The translations under genes were made by a program, and so were the position numbers. From Atopostipes suicloacalis DSM 15692 (GTDB taxonomy: Bacteria > Bacillota > Bacilli > Lactobacillales > Carnobacteriaceae_A): a stretch of 64,000 nt of DNA. Location of the stretch: contig NZ_FQUF01000003.1 in the NCBI RefSeq assembly GCF_900129085.1, forward strand, positions 57,784 through 121,783, given 5' to 3'. This document shows, piece by piece, positions 62,184 through 64,000 of the stretch. Positions within the stretch are counted from its first letter, which is position 1. Every line of letters starts with the position of its first letter. Below the pieces are notes generated by a model. That model was not told the origin of the DNA. It searched no databases and worked only from the letters and a program-made list of their open reading frames with translations.

Positions 62184-63090
62184 TTAAGCAGCTAATTGAG
62201 TGTCTTGTTTTCGGTATTCAACCGGAGATAAGCCGCTCAATTTTCTTTTAATGCGTTTATTATTGTAGTAATAAATATAGTCTTCAATTTGTTTTTTTAG
62301 AGTAGAGAAAGATACTTTTCTTCTCCATAATACATCTCTTGTTTCAGAAGTCCAAAGAAATTTTCCATCGGTGAGTTATCAATACAATTTTCCTTACGGG
62401 ACATACTTTGAAAGATACCGTGCTTTTTCAGAGTTTTTACCCATGAATTATGTTGATAGTGCCAGCCTTGGTCACTATGTATTGTCGTTCGATATTTCGC
62501 ATTCTTTTTAATTACTGAGATAGCTTCTTTTAAAGGCTCAATTGCTATATCTAATGTCGGCCTTTTGGAAATCTTTCAGGAGATAACCTCACAGTTATAT
62601 AGATCCATAATAGGACTTAAATATAATTTTTCGTCATTAAGACATTTAAATTCTGAGACATCTGTGACGAGTTTCTGTAAAGGGATCGGAGTCGTAAAAC
62701 GACGGTTGATCTTATTTTTAGCAATTTTACCGACAGTCCCTTTATAAGAGTTATATCGACGTGTTTTACGGGAAAATTTAATACATTGAAGCCCTAATTT
62801 CCTCATTAAACGAAGAACTCGTTTATGATTTACCTGATGACCTCTGGCTTTCAGTTCATCAGTAATACGACGATACCCATATCTTTCTTTGTTTTCTTCA
62901 AAGATTTCTTGTATAAGCTCTTCGAGACCTTTATCTTCGTTCGGTTCATTTTTCTTCGATCAATGATAGTGGTAAGTTGATTCCGGTAATTCAGTTACTA
63001 TCAAAATATCTTTTAGTTTAAAACCAGCATTATTTAATTCGTATACTATTTTTGCTTGTTGTTTGCGCGTGGGTCTTTCAAGCCCAGCGC
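62184..63090 (-). pseudogene. IS3-family transposase orfB (DDE integrase), broken
   Basis: The reverse strand can be pieced as IVYELNNAGFKLKDIL..., ERYGYRRITDELKARGHQVNHKRVLRLM, KLVTDVSEFKCLNDEKLYLS (first Asp), TIHSDQGWHYQ (second Asp), MSRKENCIDNSPMENFFGLLK (Glu) and KRKLSGLSPVEYRKQ. The DDE residues remain, but frames shift near 62570 and 62350, and a TGA follows YHYH near 62960. The 5' limit is approximate. Inactive. Confidence 0.85.
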
Positions 63091-63596
63091 TTTTAACTTT
63101 TTTAAGTATTCCAACTCAATTCGTAAATATTCATTTTCCTTCTTTAATAGCTCATTCTCCTGTTTAAATTGATCACTGTTTTTATTGATTCTATTTGGCT
63201 TTTTTTGTCTTTATTTGATTTAGACATCTTTGGTGGTCTCCCTTGCGGCTTATTTAGACCTTGGGCGCCTTCCTGTACGTATTGTCGTTTCCAATTGGCT
63301 ACAATTGATGGCTCACCTATGACCTATGCCAAAGGCATTGGCTGTATCTTTATAAGAAGCACCGGTGTCTTGTTTAAATCTTAAGACATCTAACTTGAAA
63401 TTTAAAGTATACTTTTTATTACTTTTTTTGTTTTAAAGCCTTCTTTTCCATATTTCTTGTATTGGTTGACCCATTTCTGAAGTTGACTTTCACTTGAAAT
63501 ATTGTATTTTTTACTGAGTAACGTATAACCCAATGTTCCATTTAGATATTCTTGTACAATTTTTAATTTAAATTCATACGAATACTTTTTTGACAT
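63091..63596 (-). pseudogene. IS3-family orfA (helix-turn-helix), broken by frameshifts
   Basis: Starting at 63596, MSKKYSYEFKLKIVQEYLNG and ISSESQLQKWVNQYKKYGKE match orfA. The frame is lost at an A7 run (plus-strand T7 at 63423-63429), where one more A restores KTKKSNKKYTLNFKLDVLRF. A second lesion is a 7-base tandem duplication (ATAGGTC ATAGGTG) near 63320-63340. The leucine-rich tail follows. 3' limit approximate. Confidence 0.8.
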
Positions 63597-63604
63597 AAAA
63601 AACA

Positions 63605-63832
63605 ATATGATTGCTTCGCAATCTAAGCCGTGACAGAAAAGAGAGAGTATCCTATAATTAACATAGGAAACGTTAATCCGAAGGTTTAATGGGTTTTGCC
63701 GAACCTGTATAAAAAACTGGATGAACATTTTATCTTTTGCGATAAGCCGAATACATCTTAGAATGTGAAAATAAAATTACAATAATTTATAGAATGTTCT
63801 GTTTCCTAAATTATTTGATGGAGGTTTTCATC
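63605..63832 (+). ncRNA. Non-coding leader of an IS110-family element, candidate bridge RNA region
   Basis: About 230 bases without a frame, directly upstream of the IS110 transposase ATG. Hairpins can be drawn: GATTGC-TTC-GCAATC near 63610, TCCTAT-AATTAAC-ATAGGA near 63650 and TTAATCC-GAA-GGTTTAA near 63670, with unpaired stretches between. In the IS110 group such left-end regions encode the bridge RNA that pairs with donor and target DNA. Whether this element belongs to that subgroup or to IS1111 (where the RNA is at the other end) cannot be seen here. Confidence 0.4.
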
Positions 63833-64000
63833 ATGGAAGTTATGATTGAGACATGTTGTGGAATCGACGTTCATCAGAAGACAATTGTATGTTGTATATT
63901 AGACGGTCCTTTGGACACGAATAAACCTAAAAAGTCCTATAAGATATTTGGTACTCGAACGAGTGAATTACGGAAAGCACTTGAATGGTTAGAAGAAAAT
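63833..64000 (+). CDS. IS110-family transposase, N-terminal part cut by window end
   Basis: Fifty-six codons from ATG 63833, with GGAGG upstream, remain open to the window end. MEVMIETCCGIDVHQKTIVC carries the first Asp of the DEDD RuvC-like catalytic set, and IFGTRTSELRKALEWLEEN follows as in IS110 transposases. These enzymes mobilise their element as a circle without terminal repeats. Completeness cannot be judged. Confidence 0.88.
   Translation, partial: MEVMIETCCGIDVHQKTIVCCILDGPLDTNKPKKSYKIFGTRTSELRKALEWLEEN

Larger units (their letters stand above)
62144..63604 (-). mobile_element. Decayed IS3-family (IS150-group) insertion sequence
   Basis: The left edge TGTAGTGAACCCCAAAAGTT is an IS150-like terminal repeat. 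Both orfA and orfB lie on the reverse strand and are broken. The other terminal repeat is not seen; the IS110 leader begins about there, so that element may have inserted next to or within the IS3 end. No clear target duplication can be shown. Confidence 0.85.

Noticed and set aside
63597..63728. Extended N-terminus of IS3 orfA
   Set aside because: These codons run into the IS110 leader; orfA homologues start at MSKKYSYEF (63596).

Overview
The window is low-GC DNA from a Gram-positive bacterium of the Bacillota, most likely the order Lactobacillales and possibly a Carnobacteriaceae or Enterococcaceae relative. The evidence is an Rgg/MutR regulator, a DhaS-type TetR activator beside dhaKLM, a PepV-type dipeptidase, an N5-(carboxyethyl)ornithine synthase, many lipoproteins with Gram-positive lipoboxes, strong GGAGG ribosome sites and frequent TTG/GTG starts. 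Species cannot be named from the sequence alone. No rRNA, tRNA or CRISPR array was seen.

Layout. 1-4.3 kb: end of an aspartate aminotransferase gene and a carbohydrate ABC importer (binding lipoprotein plus two permeases, no ATPase). 4.6-10 kb: murE, a lipoprotein, and a dipeptidase-YfcC transporter operon preceded by a structured leader. 10.4-16.7 kb: three uncharacterised membrane proteins, then a ceo / FAD-NAD(P) protein / split FAD monooxygenase cluster. 17.5-22.8 kb: a four-gene exopolysaccharide operon (DUF2334 protein, GT2 synthase, UDP-GlcNAc 2-epimerase, GH8-like hydrolase) resembling the Listeria pss locus, facing an XRE regulator. 23.9-24.1 kb: five tandem 52-bp hairpin repeats. 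24.3-36.1 kb: accessory DNA with two intact toxin-antitoxin operons (HigBA-like, AbrB-Doc), two decayed ones, a remnant of a carotenoid desaturase gene, lipoproteins, a YjiH transporter-like protein and an Rgg regulator divergent from a 57-residue secreted peptide gene followed by a secreted 231-residue protein. 37-51 kb: polysaccharide deacetylase, cupin protein, TetR/MMPL/heptad-repeat export locus, an osmoprotectant- or EgtUV-type ABC transporter, small housekeeping genes (ndk, csbD, MTH1187-type protein) and an AraC regulator. 51-53.5 kb: a secreted flavoprotein reductase with a covalent-FMN domain. 54-60.7 kb: a glycerol/dihydroxyacetone regulon (gldA-dhaK-dhaL-dhaM-dhaT divergent from dhaS and a glpK-like gene). 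61-64 kb: a monoacylglycerol-lipase-like hydrolase, a decayed IS3-family element and the start of an IS110-family transposase with its upstream leader.

How the genes work together. Glycerol or acylglycerol use is a plausible theme of the right end: the lipase-like protein may release glycerol, GldA oxidises it to dihydroxyacetone, DhaKLM phosphorylates that with phosphoenolpyruvate-derived phosphate, and DhaT can regenerate NAD+. A GGACA-N12-TGTCC palindrome between gldA and dhaS matches the DhaS operator described in Lactococcus. The neighbouring glycerol kinase homologue has Asn where the catalytic Asp is expected.

The most promising candidate for an undescribed system is the Rgg / secreted peptide / secreted protein cassette at 33.6-35.5 kb. 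It has the layout of a peptide quorum-sensing unit. Several genes are broken at mononucleotide runs (about 2.08, 13.04, 16.08, 48.92 and 63.43 kb). This could be real decay or phase variation, but it could equally be uncorrected homopolymer error in the sequence.
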